Shown here in pieces: positions 7,702 to 16,361 of a stretch of DNA of 20,584 nucleotides (within the stretch, counting starts at the first letter, position 1; the number at the start of each line of letters is the position of its first letter). The notes under the pieces were generated by a model. The model ran no database searches. It worked only from the letters and a program-made list of their open reading frames with translations, and was not told the origin of the DNA. Origin of the DNA: JAHHLP01 sp041609895 (GTDB lineage: Bacteria; Bacteroidota; Rhodothermia; Rhodothermales; JABDKH01). The position numbers were made by a program, and so were the translations under genes. The DNA lies in NCBI GenBank assembly GCA_041609895.1, contig JBFIPX010000044.1, positions 1 to 20,584 of the forward strand, in the 5' to 3' direction.

Positions 7702-8439
7702 TCAGTAGCCCAACATGGCCATTCGTCGCAGGATTACTTGCGTGTACCAGCCGTTCACTCGTGGTCGTCTTTGGCGAGGATTTGGAAGGCAACTTGCGAG
7801 AGCTGCTGCCTCTGTCCGGGTAATGCTGGCGGCGCCTTTCCCGAAGTAGGCTTGGGCAGCAGCCTCGACTCCGTATATCCCGTCTCCCCATTCAACCACA
7901 TTGAGGTAGATGTCGAGGATACGTTCCTTCGGAAGAAATATCTCGGTCAGGAAGGTAAGCGGCACCTCTAACGCCTTGCGGACATAGCTGCGGTGCGTTG
8001 TGAGGAAGAGATTCTTCGCAAGTTGCTGGCTGATGGTCGACCCACCACGCCGCCCGCCTTCCTCGTATGCCTGTTGGATCGCCTCCCAATCGAAACCACC
8101 GTGTTCAAAAAAACGGGTGTCTTCCGCAGCCACGACTGCGCGCCGGAGATGGCGAGAGATCTCGTTCGGTTCCTTTGGTAAATAGCGCTTCGTGTAATCG
8201 CCATCGTTGAAGAGCGACTCCACCCGCCGCTGAAGCTGGACCCCGGTTGTCGGCGGATATGTCCAGTTCAGCAGGATGAGAAAGAGGGTGCATAGCGTGA
8301 AATAGCTCGCGATCAAAATTACGGATGCGCGTCCCACGCGCCTCAGAACCGCAAATATTTCAAAACGTCGCGAGCCCGGTTTTCTGATTCCGCCGGCACG
8401 TGCAACTTTCGGGTCTTCCGTTTCTTCAGCCGCGTACAT
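7702..8439 (-). CDS. mtgA: Monofunctional biosynthetic peptidoglycan glycosyltransferase (GT51)
   Basis: A 245-residue membrane-anchored enzyme that polymerises lipid II into glycan strands. One transmembrane helix (about 39-59) follows a basic N-terminus. GT51 motifs are in order: AAEDTRFFEHGG (104-115, catalytic Glu106); GGSTISQQLAKNLFL (132-146); RKALE (154-158); ILDIYLNVVEWG (174-185, second Glu183); and YGVEAAAQAYFGK (189-201). No transpeptidase domain follows, so it is MtgA rather than a class A PBP. It starts 13 bases after greA and ends about 12 bases before ltaE. Confidence 0.95.
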   Translation of the reverse strand: MYAAEETEDPKVARAGGIRKPGSRRFEIFAVLRRVGRASVILIASYFTLCTLFLILLNWTYPPTTGVQLQRRVESLFNDGDYTKRYLPKEPNEISRHLRRAVVAAEDTRFFEHGGFDWEAIQQAYEEGGRRGGSTISQQLAKNLFLTTHRSYVRKALEVPLTFLTEIFLPKERILDIYLNVVEWGDGIYGVEAAAQAYFGKGAASITRTEAAALASCLPNPRQRRPRVNGWYTQVILRRMAMLGY

Positions 8440-8452
8440 CCATCCGGACTGC

Positions 8453-8932
8453 CTACCGGCTGATGGCCAAGATCTCGAACTTGACCTTGCCGGCCGGGAT
8501 ATTGATCTCTACAACGTCGCCTTCCGACTTGCCCAACAGTCCCTTTCCGATCGGACTGGTAATCGAGATTCGGCCGCTGCTGAGATCAGCCTCCTGCTCC
8601 GACACAAGCGTAAACGTATTGGTTGCGTCCGTCTTGAGATTCTTGACCTCGACCTTCGACAGGATATAGGCCTTGCTATTGTCGACAACGGTCTCATCGA
8701 CGACACGTGCGTTGGTGATGACCTGCTCTGCCTTTGCAATCTTCGCCTCTAACAGGCCCTGCTCCTCTTTCGCCGCATCGTATTCGGCATTCTCGGAAAG
8801 GTCGCCCTGTGAACGCGCTTCTGCAATTGCGTCTGCAATTCGAGCTCGCTCTTTGGTCTTCAGGAATTGAAGCTCACTCTTGAGCTTCTCAAGTCCCTCT
8901 TTGGTCAGATATACAGGTTTTTCGGGAGACAT
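8453..8932 (-). CDS. greA: Transcription elongation factor GreA
   Basis: A 159-residue protein. The N-terminal coiled coil reaches into the RNA polymerase secondary channel and stimulates cleavage of backtracked transcripts. The tip motif GDLSENAEYDAAKEEQG (43-59) carries the acidic Asp44/Glu47 pair. The C-terminal FKBP-like domain contains SPIGKGLLGKSEGD (126-139). I chose ATG 8932 (MSPEKPVYLT); the frame extends to 9007, but that leader is unlike GreA and overlaps the predicted promoter. First gene of the greA-mtgA-ltaE run. Confidence 0.97.
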   Translation of the reverse strand: MSPEKPVYLTKEGLEKLKSELQFLKTKERARIADAIAEARSQGDLSENAEYDAAKEEQGLLEAKIAKAEQVITNARVVDETVVDNSKAYILSKVEVKNLKTDATNTFTLVSEQEADLSSGRISITSPIGKGLLGKSEGDVVEINIPAGKVKFEILAISR

Positions 8933-8986
8933 GAGGTAACAGGCCTTGTTGTTCGGCGAGCGTGGGCCGCTCATCCGGTGGTGACT

Positions 8987-9014
8987 ACTATAAAACAGGA
9001 CCGCCACTGTCGAA
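8987..9014 (-). promoter_or_regulatory. Predicted promoter of the greA-mtgA-ltaE run
   Basis: On the minus strand TTCGAC (9009-9014) and TATAGT (8987-8992) are 16 bases apart, about 50 bases before the greA start codon. The -35 lies in an imperfect hairpin (9001-9026: CCGCC and GTCGA paired with TCGAC and GGCGG, with three unpaired bases). On the minus strand this hairpin is followed by TCCTGTTTTATAG, so it could instead or also terminate the upstream NlpC/P60 gene. Confidence 0.35.
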
Positions 9015-9121
9015 GATCGACGGCGGCGGCATCACGCTACTAGGATTGCGGTTGTTGGACGTACTGCCTCGCGAAAATGATCCGGTCAACCGGATATTCA
9101 CAGTCAGTCCGGCCCAAGTGG

Positions 9122-9775
9122 TCACCAGCCGATGCGGCTTGGAGTAGGGACGTTTTCGGGGTAGTCAGGCGTTGATTCGAACACTCGCTTCTCCGATGCT
9201 GCCACAGATTCCGCGGAGCCTTCTTTGTTAAACGAGATCTCGGTTGCGCGCCGCGCACCGCGAAAGGACGTGCGCCAGTAGTCCTCCGACAAGTGGGAGA
9301 TCATCACACCGCTACTGGAAGACGCGTGAGCAAACTCGCCTCCGCCCAGGTAAATGCCGACATGATCAGTACGAGCAGGGGTGTAGAAGAATACCAGATC
9401 CGCGAACCTAAGGTCGCCATTGACAACTGGACTCCCGCTTTTCATTTGTGATCTCGTGGTTCGAGGTAGCGATACACCAAATGCATCTTGAAACACCCGA
9501 AACACGAAACCCGAACAATCGAAACCTCGATGACCGGTGCCACCATACCGATAGCGCGTTCCCTTCCAGCGATCAACTTCTGCCAGGAGTCGCGACCGCT
9601 GCTTCAAAGCCGAGGGCTGCCCGTGAATCGCATTAGACCGAGTCGCGACTCTGTCCGCCGGCTCGAACTCGATTGGAGTGACAGTCGAGGAACTTGCACA
9701 GCCTGCTGCAAACGCAACAGCGATCACAATCGCCATCGGGGGTTGGACTCTTGATCGCAGCAATCGGAACGACAT
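9122..9775 (-). CDS. NlpC/P60 family lipoprotein, probable murein endopeptidase (Spr/MepS-like)
   Basis: A 217-residue protein. A basic, hydrophobic signal peptide ends in the lipobox AAGC (Cys26), so it is predicted to be a lipid-anchored periplasmic protein. The NlpC/P60 domain (about 60-175) starts KGTRYRYGG, has the nucleophile Cys87 in FDCSGFVFRVF, the catalytic His138 in DHVGIYLGGG, and a third polar residue His150 in EFAHASS. Such cysteine peptidases cut cross-links or stem peptides of peptidoglycan. The C-terminal ~40 residues (after ATEISF) are hydrophilic and unconserved in appearance. It is upstream of greA on the same strand and divergent from the bacilliredoxin gene. Confidence 0.9.
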   Translation of the reverse strand: MSFRLLRSRVQPPMAIVIAVAFAAGCASSSTVTPIEFEPADRVATRSNAIHGQPSALKQRSRLLAEVDRWKGTRYRYGGTGHRGFDCSGFVFRVFQDAFGVSLPRTTRSQMKSGSPVVNGDLRFADLVFFYTPARTDHVGIYLGGGEFAHASSSSGVMISHLSEDYWRTSFRGARRATEISFNKEGSAESVAASEKRVFESTPDYPENVPTPSRIGW

Positions 9776-9930
9776 GGTTTAAGCGGCGGACATATGAAGG
9801 CGATTACTCAGAATGGTATCGACGGCAGTCACGTTGAATTAATCGCCGATTACGCTGCGTGGAGGATCAATCCATCCCAGCAGTCCGTTCGTACCCGTCG
9901 AAAGTTCCACACCATCAAACACCTCGATAA

Positions 9931-10467
9931 ATGCCTTACCCTGAAGCATTGGTTGCCCCCATGCGAGCGGAGCTTACTCGTCTGGGCGTGACAGAACTGG
10001 TCGACGGGCCTGCGGTCGATGAGGTCTTCTCGAACACGACCGGAGTCACCACGCTTCTCGTCATCAACTCGGTTTGCGGGTGCGCAGCCGCCAACGCCCG
10101 GCCGGCGCTGGCGCTGGCACGGCAGACAGCTAGCGTGCAACCGGATAGGTACGTAACAGTCTTCGCAGGTCAGGATATAGAGGCAACTGAACACGCGCGA
10201 CGATATCTTCCCGGCATTCCGCCATCCTCGCCGTTCATTGTGCTTTTTCAGGAGGACGAGCCCGTCTTTGTTTTAGAGAGGCGTCACATCGAGGGTCGGA
10301 GCGCGTCTGCCATAGCAGACGATCTGGTTGAGGCGTTCGGCGCACATTGCTCTGCGGAGGGCAGTGGTGACGCGATGAACGTGGATTCTCCGGAAGGCCA
10401 CGGTGAAGACAAAGACCCGGCTGTCCCCGACCAGTCACTTCCGGATACGTTCCGGTCGATTCTGTAG
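9931..10467 (+). CDS. Bacilliredoxin (BrxA/BrxB, YphP/YqiW family) with C-terminal extension
   Basis: A 178-residue thioredoxin-fold protein with the family active site CGC (Cys49-Gly50-Cys51) in INSVCGCAAANARPA. N-terminus MPYPEALVAPMRAELT, VTVFAGQDIEATEHAR (75-90) and IPPSSPFIVLF are typical. Bacilliredoxins remove bacillithiol from oxidised protein thiols, so the host probably makes bacillithiol. The usual protein ends near the Cys140 position; here a hydrophilic D/E/P-rich tail of about 38 residues follows. The first Met is used; there is no Shine-Dalgarno. The antiporter gene follows after 133 bases on the same strand. Confidence 0.92.
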   Translation: MPYPEALVAPMRAELTRLGVTELVDGPAVDEVFSNTTGVTTLLVINSVCGCAAANARPALALARQTASVQPDRYVTVFAGQDIEATEHARRYLPGIPPSSPFIVLFQEDEPVFVLERRHIEGRSASAIADDLVEAFGAHCSAEGSGDAMNVDSPEGHGEDKDPAVPDQSLPDTFRSIL

Positions 10468-10600
10468 GCAGGGGACGGGTCTGGACAAGGCTGTATTTGC
10501 CGGTGCGAGTGCGGGCTGCCTCTCTTCAGCGTCATCCGCTCATCGAAGAGCTGTTTGTCGCGCGTACTCGTATGCCTACGACTAAGTCAGGCACTGATTA

Positions 10601-13135
10601 ATGACCCATCAAATTCTAATCGGGATTGTTGGCGTCCTTGTTCTTGGGATTGCTTCACAGTGGATCGCATGGCGGTTCCGCCTTCCTTCGATACTTCTGC
10701 TGTTGCTGGTGGGCTTCGCAGCGGGACCCGTTACTGGCTTCTTACCGAGCAGCTCGCTCGAGGGTGACTGGCTCTACGCCTTTGTATCCGTTTCAATTGG
10801 CGTAATCCTCTTTGAGGGAGGATTGAGCCTGCGCGTTTCTGAGCTAAGGGAGGTTGGCACTTCCGTCCTCAACCTGGTTACGGTCGGTGTGCTCGTCACC
10901 TGGGCTTTGGCGGGTTTGGGTGCCTATTACATCGTTGGATTTGAAACAGGGCTCGCCGTTCTGGCCGGCGCTATTCTGACCGTGACAGGACCGACGGTTA
11001 TCGTTCCTTTGCTGAGACACGTGCGCCCGACTGGTCGTGTTGGTGCCGTCGCCAAGTGGGAGGGAATCACGATAGATCCGGCAGGGGCCATCTTGGCTGT
11101 GCTTGTTCTTGAGGTGCTGCTTCTCCTCAACCGTTCCGTCGAGGCTTCGGGAGACACGTTCGAGTCGGCTGTAATGCATGCCGTGGAAGGCCTCCTTCTG
11201 ACAATCGCAACCAGCGTTGGAATCAGCGTGATTGGTTCCGCATTGTTGGTGTTTCTGTTATACCGGCGACTGGTACCCGACTACCTCCAAAGTGCGATGG
11301 CGCTCGCGATCGTAGTGGGCACGTTCGGGTTGTCGAACTCTCTACAGGAGGAGTCGGGCCTACTGGAGGCCACGCTTATGGGCATCATCATGGCGAATCA
11401 AAAATTCGTTCCTGTACGCCGCATTACAGAGTTCAAGGAGGATCTTCAGGTTTTGCTCATAGGCAGTTTGTTCATATTGCTGAGTGCGCGACTTGAGCTC
11501 TCGTCTCTCGAATACATGCTTCAGACTGGCCCACTGCTTTTCCTGGCAGCCTTGATCATCGTGGTTAGGCCGGTAGCGGTTGCGGTGTCGACCATGCGGT
11601 CGCGCCTGGACTGGAAGGAGAAGGCGTTTTTATCGTGGTTGGCGCCGCGCGGAATTGTGGCTGCAGCAGTGTCGGCTCTATTCTCTTTCAGACTGGAAGG
11701 CATTTACCCCCAAGCCGCCGACTTGGTGCCACTGGTCTTCCTTGTCATCGTGGGTACGGTGGCTGTCTACGGGCTCTCGGCATCATCTGTGGCAAGATGG
11801 CTCGGAATCGCGCACCCAAACCCGCAGGGCGTCGTCATTTTGGGCGCGAGCCGATGGGTTCAGCGGATGGCGCTGGCAATCAAGGAGTTGGGTTTTCGAG
11901 TTTTACTGATGGACTCTAACGCTGACAATGTCGCGCGCGCCAAGGAACGAGGTCTGAATGCGCTCGCCGCCGACGCGCTCTCGGAGTCCACTGTCGACAA
12001 ACTCGACCTGGGCGGGATCGGACGCTTCATCGCCATGACGCCTAACGACGAGGTGAATGCTCTCGCTTCTCTACATTTCGCGGAGTTCTTCGAAAGCAAC
12101 GAGGTATATCAGCTGGCGGCCAGACCCACGACGCGAACCGACCAGACAAGCGAACTGCCTCAACACCTTCGCGGGCATCCGTTGTTTGGAACCGACTCGT
12201 CCTATGCGTCCCTTTCCGAGCAGTTCGAGATGGGTGGGGAAATTCGGATCATCGAGTTGGAGGCTGAAGGCGCATACACAGAATTGAAAGACAGCTACGG
12301 AGACGAATTCACGCTGTTGTTCCTGGCAAGGGGCGACCAGTTGTTTGTCAACTCACAGGAAGAACTCACACCTCTGGCGGGAGACAAAGTGGTGGTACTC
12401 GTGCCATCGTCATCGCGTTCAGAGATCGAAAACCAAATCGAGTACGAACGCGTCGTTGCTAATGCGCTGGTCATCGATCTTGATCGTGCAATGGCCTTTC
12501 AAGACCTGGCGACGAAAGCTTCTGAGCTCTTCGCTCAGAGATTGCCTGTCACGGCCGGCCAGTTGGTCTCCGGATTCATGGAGGGCGCGCGTTTTGGAGT
12601 GATGCCCGTGGCGGAGGGTGTAGCGCTACCGCACTACAGACTACATGATCTATCGTCGCCGGAGTTGCTGCTTGTTCGCTGCAAGGAGGGCCTGCATGTC
12701 GAGGTCAGTGATGCCGAAGCCGAGCAGTTTTCCGTGGATCTATCTGGTCCGGTCTACGCCATGATCTTCCTGGTGAGCCCACGTGAGCGACCCAGCCAGC
12801 ACCTGAACATCCTCGCCAACCTGGCGCGGCGAATAGACAGCAGTGATTTCCTGGCACGATGGCGGGAGGCAAGTTCGGAGCAGGAGCTGAAGGAGGTATT
12901 GCTCGATCCTGACCGGCTGATGACGGTCGACGTCGATGAGGAAAACGATGCGAACTTTGCCGGCATCCAGGTGGGTAGGGTCGATCTGCCGGGTGACGCA
13001 CACGTGATAATGGTCGGACGTTCAGGAGACATTATCATGCCTACACACGATACCGTGCTGGTCGCCGGTGATCGACTCAGCATTACGGGCGACCCATCGT
13101 CGATTCACCTTGTCCACGACGACCTAGATCAGTAG
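10601..13135 (+). CDS. NhaP-type cation/proton antiporter fused to RCK, PTS EIIA-2 and TrkA_C domains
   Basis: An 844-residue inner-membrane protein. Residues 1-402 form a CPA1/NhaP-type antiporter of about 11-12 helices with LTVTGPTVIVPLL (126-137), the transport motif KWEGITIDPAGA (152-163, Asp159) and SWLAPRGIVAAAVS (345-358). Residues 410-530 are an RCK_N/TrkA_N Rossmann domain: the nucleotide loop reads GASRWV rather than GxGxxG, and the acidic residue after strand 2 is Asp438. About 545-605 is an RCK_C-like beta region. Residues 620-770 are a PTS EIIA type-2 (PtsN-like) domain with His678 in GVALPHYR and His734 in SQHLNIL. Residues 785-835 are a TrkA_C domain (GDIIMPTHDTVLVAGDRL). The protein should exchange Na+ or K+ for H+, with gating by ligand and possibly by phosphorylation. 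Ion specificity is unknown. Confidence 0.9.
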   Translation: MTHQILIGIVGVLVLGIASQWIAWRFRLPSILLLLLVGFAAGPVTGFLPSSSLEGDWLYAFVSVSIGVILFEGGLSLRVSELREVGTSVLNLVTVGVLVTWALAGLGAYYIVGFETGLAVLAGAILTVTGPTVIVPLLRHVRPTGRVGAVAKWEGITIDPAGAILAVLVLEVLLLLNRSVEASGDTFESAVMHAVEGLLLTIATSVGISVIGSALLVFLLYRRLVPDYLQSAMALAIVVGTFGLSNSLQEESGLLEATLMGIIMANQKFVPVRRITEFKEDLQVLLIGSLFILLSARLELSSLEYMLQTGPLLFLAALIIVVRPVAVAVSTMRSRLDWKEKAFLSWLAPRGIVAAAVSALFSFRLEGIYPQAADLVPLVFLVIVGTVAVYGLSASSVARWLGIAHPNPQGVVILGASRWVQRMALAIKELGFRVLLMDSNADNVARAKERGLNALAADALSESTVDKLDLGGIGRFIAMTPNDEVNALASLHFAEFFESNEVYQLAARPTTRTDQTSELPQHLRGHPLFGTDSSYASLSEQFEMGGEIRIIELEAEGAYTELKDSYGDEFTLLFLARGDQLFVNSQEELTPLAGDKVVVLVPSSSRSEIENQIEYERVVANALVIDLDRAMAFQDLATKASELFAQRLPVTAGQLVSGFMEGARFGVMPVAEGVALPHYRLHDLSSPELLLVRCKEGLHVEVSDAEAEQFSVDLSGPVYAMIFLVSPRERPSQHLNILANLARRIDSSDFLARWREASSEQELKEVLLDPDRLMTVDVDEENDANFAGIQVGRVDLPGDAHVIMVGRSGDIIMPTHDTVLVAGDRLSITGDPSSIHLVHDDLDQ

Positions 13136-13192
13136 GGAAACAGTATCCAAGCAATTGCACAGACGCTGAGTGCTGATGATCGCACAGATACC

Positions 13193-14776
13193 TTAGGGAG
13201 TTTGTCTTCCTTGGATGGACACCACTGACTCAAGGCGGTTCACGGCGAGCAGGCCGTTGATTCTGGCCCTAAGGAGTGGCAAGTTGCGCCACGGACGGAT
13301 GACTGCCGATACGATCGGGTCCTTGACGCTCAGCGCTCGCGTCATCGGACGTACCACAGATGCCCACCCGGAGCCCGCGAAGATGCCGTACCTCGAATAG
13401 CCACTGTCGGTTAGCCGATCGCGAAGCCGTCTCATCATTGAGGGCTTTGGTTCCAGATACGGGATTTGCATTAGGTCACCCAGGAGGGCGCGCAGGATCT
13501 TGAGATACAGGTACTTGTTGCGTCGATACCGGATGGGTATCGACGACCAAAACGTGATCATTTCCTCGTCCCACAACGGGAGCCGCCAGTCAAACCCGTG
13601 GTACTCGTAGGTACGGACACTGTTGACGATCATCATTGCCTGACGGTGGCGCCACCCGTAGTCGTCAAATTGAAGGGCGGCGTGTCCAGTTGGAAGTGTG
13701 CTGCGAACTGCATCCCGGAGGCGCTGCAATAGCTGACCGTTTACTGCCGAAGTGGGCCACTGTGTCATGTACTTCTCCATGACCCAGTCGGTGGCGGTTC
13801 CCTCGTGCGGGTTCGCGAACGCGGCTTCCGGCAAATGACTGCCGGCGAGAAAGTCGCCTGAATGGCCGGGGACAAATATGGCGTGGTCGGCTATCAATCC
13901 GAGGCGGCTGAGCTGACGAACGGCCGGCCAGTCCTGCTCGTGTTCGATTGTGCAGTGCTGCGAAGCGAAATCCGAATAAGACTGAAACTCCGGTGACGAT
14001 GCCCACTCATGCCACTTCGAACGGGAGTAGTCAACGAACTCCCACTTCAATCCGAGGTGTTCCGCAACGTCCTTGCTCGTACCGGCCTCAAAGGACTTCA
14101 AGTCGCCGTACGAGAAGCACAGCGTATCCTTTCTTCCCAGCCGACAAAGCATTGCGGCCACTAGTCGCGAGTCGAGGCCGCCGCTAAGTGGAACGACACA
14201 CGGTCCATCCAGAGATCGCAGCATTCGCCCGAAGGACGACTCAAGAACCGCTATTCCGCAATCGATGAGATCATCCTCGCTCAGGGCAGCCAAGTCATTC
14301 GCACGCTGCCCAAGACCGAAGTAAGCAGCCGATGTCGCGCCGTCGCTAGACAACCGCACTAATTCGCCTGCTCGTACCTGCTTTATTTCCGGTCTGAGCG
14401 TGTCATTACCGAGAGTCACACCCTGCAGCAGAAAGGCAAGCTTGAGATGGTCTTCGGGCTGCGGAGCTGCCGCATCCGAGGCGAGTATGTCAGCGTCGTC
14501 GGAGGCGGCTGGATTGGTTTCAGCGGAATAGAATAAAGGAATCGATCTGATGCGGTCGACAGCCAGGACACACGAACCGTCTGGCTCTTCACGTGCGACC
14601 GCATACTCTCCGCGAAGGCGCGGAAGGAGGTCAACCAGCTCTGCTCTGCTGTTGGCGACAAGCTCGGCGAAAACATTTCCGGAATAAACTCTGTCGTTGT
14701 AGTACGCGAATCCCTTTACCCATGAGTTGCCGGAGCGCGACCATCGCCGGCCTCGGTGATGAATCATCTTAATCAT
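13193..14776 (-). CDS. Asparagine synthetase-like protein lacking the glutaminase cysteine
   Basis: A 527-residue protein. The PP-loop synthetase domain is intact: SGGLDS (198-203) in CVVPLSGGLDSRLVAAML; FSYGDLKSFEAG (221-232); GHSGDFLAG (304-312); and the C-terminal region with GFDWRLPLWDEEMITFW. It should adenylate a carboxylate and transfer ammonia or an amine. The N-terminal Ntn domain is short and degenerate: it begins at the equivalent of the internal HRG motif and has no Cys2, so glutamine hydrolysis is not expected. The start is ATG 14776, overlapping the flippase stop by 8 bases; ATG 14767 is the alternative. AsnB-like proteins in envelope gene clusters often amidate sugars or peptides; that role here is inference. 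Confidence 0.85.
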   Translation of the reverse strand: MIKMIHHRGRRWSRSGNSWVKGFAYYNDRVYSGNVFAELVANSRAELVDLLPRLRGEYAVAREEPDGSCVLAVDRIRSIPLFYSAETNPAASDDADILASDAAAPQPEDHLKLAFLLQGVTLGNDTLRPEIKQVRAGELVRLSSDGATSAAYFGLGQRANDLAALSEDDLIDCGIAVLESSFGRMLRSLDGPCVVPLSGGLDSRLVAAMLCRLGRKDTLCFSYGDLKSFEAGTSKDVAEHLGLKWEFVDYSRSKWHEWASSPEFQSYSDFASQHCTIEHEQDWPAVRQLSRLGLIADHAIFVPGHSGDFLAGSHLPEAAFANPHEGTATDWVMEKYMTQWPTSAVNGQLLQRLRDAVRSTLPTGHAALQFDDYGWRHRQAMMIVNSVRTYEYHGFDWRLPLWDEEMITFWSSIPIRYRRNKYLYLKILRALLGDLMQIPYLEPKPSMMRRLRDRLTDSGYSRYGIFAGSGWASVVRPMTRALSVKDPIVSAVIRPWRNLPLLRARINGLLAVNRLESVVSIQGRQTP

Positions 14777-16217
14777 CGCGCTTGCCGGCTTTGGGTTCAC
14801 TTTCGGGAAAGAACAAGTGGGGCTCCAGCTTGATCAGCACTACGTAGTATCCAGCTGCGCCAACAAGTGCGACGAGAGTTGTGACGAAATCTCCTGCAAC
14901 GAATTTGCATGCGAGGACGGCGACTGCCGGCAAGATCGTGTATCCGCCATACCTTATGACTGCTTTCAGGGCCGAACGCGAGCGAACGCGAGCAAGGTGA
15001 AGCATCCAGACCGTGTGGACGAGCCACAGAATAGCACCTGCAGCGCCGAACAGGAGGATTGCCAGGTTCGCATCCCCGGATACGCCGCCGAAGACCAAGG
15101 CTGCAGCTCTCGTCGCGAGCAACACGAGATTGAAAAGAAGTAGCTCCCGCTGCTTCTCAAGCAGGTCGAACAGGCGAGACAGTGGTGAGGAGACGAAAAC
15201 GAGCAACACCCAGGGCGCAAGGTATGAGGCGTACAGTCCGGCGTCGGACCACGATTCTCCAAACACGAAACTAAAAATTTCCGGTCCAGCGATGGCAACG
15301 GAAAAGATCGGAAACAAACCGAGCGCGACCAGTCGCCTAAACACCTCAAGGGTTATTGCAGCCAGTTCACCCGATCTCATGGCGTCGGTAGCGCGCACGT
15401 AGTACACTTGCGCGACAGCCGAACCGAGCAACGTCATCGGGACTGCCAGCACCGAATAACCGACCCCATAGTTGCCGAGAACGGACGCGTCAAAGAAGAA
15501 CAGAAGCGAAAGAGCCGGGAGCTGCACGGACGCCGTGTTCAGCGCTGTACCGGGCGCACCGAAGAGTGCAAATCGACGATATCGCCCTGCGGCCTCGGCG
15601 ACTAGTTTGAGTCGCGGCCGCTTCAATCCAGCTACTTTGCTTACGGCTATGGCCCGCGTGGCGTAGTACAATGCCTGGGCTGCCTGGCCCAGTATCAGTC
15701 CTCCGACGAGACCGTGGGCGCCCCATCGGGCCACTCCGCCGGTGATCTGCGACGGGACCGTGACGGCACTGTGGCTGATTCTTCCGCGAGCAACGAGATC
15801 AAAGCGGTTATTCCTCGTTAGCCATGCATCGCAAGTCCGGGCAACCCCGACGAAGACAACGCTAACCGGCGCCAACATCGCGACCTCTAAAGCAAGCGTG
15901 CTGGACACCAGCGGTTGCAGCACGGCGCGAAAGGGTAGAAGTGCCGCCATGACGGCTGCGGTGGTAATCGTCATAAGAATCGAAGCTGCCGCCAGCGACC
16001 AGGATTGCTGCGAATCGCTGGGAAGCATGAGCGCATCTTCAAACTTTCCACTTGAAAACGACGCGGCTACCGCGACAACTCCGGCATAGAAGCTCAGTAC
16101 GCCGTAGTCGTCGGGCGTGAATAACCGGGTAAGCAGTGGCCGCGATGCGTAGACGAGAATTTGCGCCAGAAGGGTGCCTGTGAGCAGCGTCGCAACGGGT
16201 CTGAAGAAGTCTCGCAT
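14769..16217 (-). CDS. Wzx-type oligosaccharide flippase (MOP/PST superfamily)
   Basis: A 482-residue polytopic membrane protein with about 12-14 helices. The N-terminus (LLTGTLLAQILVYASRPLLT, then RLFTPDDYGVLSFY) is the hallmark of polysaccharide-biosynthesis flippases, as is FGESWSDAGLYASYLAPW in the second half. It would move undecaprenyl-linked oligosaccharide across the inner membrane. A short charged tail (EPKAGKRDD) ends the protein. It overlaps the start of the asparagine-synthetase-like gene by 8 bases and follows the GT-C-like membrane protein gene after 144 bases in which I see no gene. Confidence 0.92.
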   Translation of the reverse strand: MRDFFRPVATLLTGTLLAQILVYASRPLLTRLFTPDDYGVLSFYAGVVAVAASFSSGKFEDALMLPSDSQQSWSLAAASILMTITTAAVMAALLPFRAVLQPLVSSTLALEVAMLAPVSVVFVGVARTCDAWLTRNNRFDLVARGRISHSAVTVPSQITGGVARWGAHGLVGGLILGQAAQALYYATRAIAVSKVAGLKRPRLKLVAEAAGRYRRFALFGAPGTALNTASVQLPALSLLFFFDASVLGNYGVGYSVLAVPMTLLGSAVAQVYYVRATDAMRSGELAAITLEVFRRLVALGLFPIFSVAIAGPEIFSFVFGESWSDAGLYASYLAPWVLLVFVSSPLSRLFDLLEKQRELLLFNLVLLATRAAALVFGGVSGDANLAILLFGAAGAILWLVHTVWMLHLARVRSRSALKAVIRYGGYTILPAVAVLACKFVAGDFVTTLVALVGAAGYYVVLIKLEPHLFFPESEPKAGKRDD

Positions 16218-16361
16218 CCTAAACAGTGGCAGGCACGCAGTGGGACGGCAGACTGATTACGACTGGCCGTTTCAGTACGGCGATGCCATCAGGCACAAAT
16301 CGTAGACAACCCACACGGAATCTCGAAATGCGACGCGGAAGGGAAGTGGTGCGGCTTCGGA

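Noticed and set aside
14970..14996. Short direct repeat (CGAACGCGAG twice)
   Set aside because: Lies inside the flippase coding sequence and encodes an Arg/Ser-rich loop; too short to mean a mobile or regulatory repeat.
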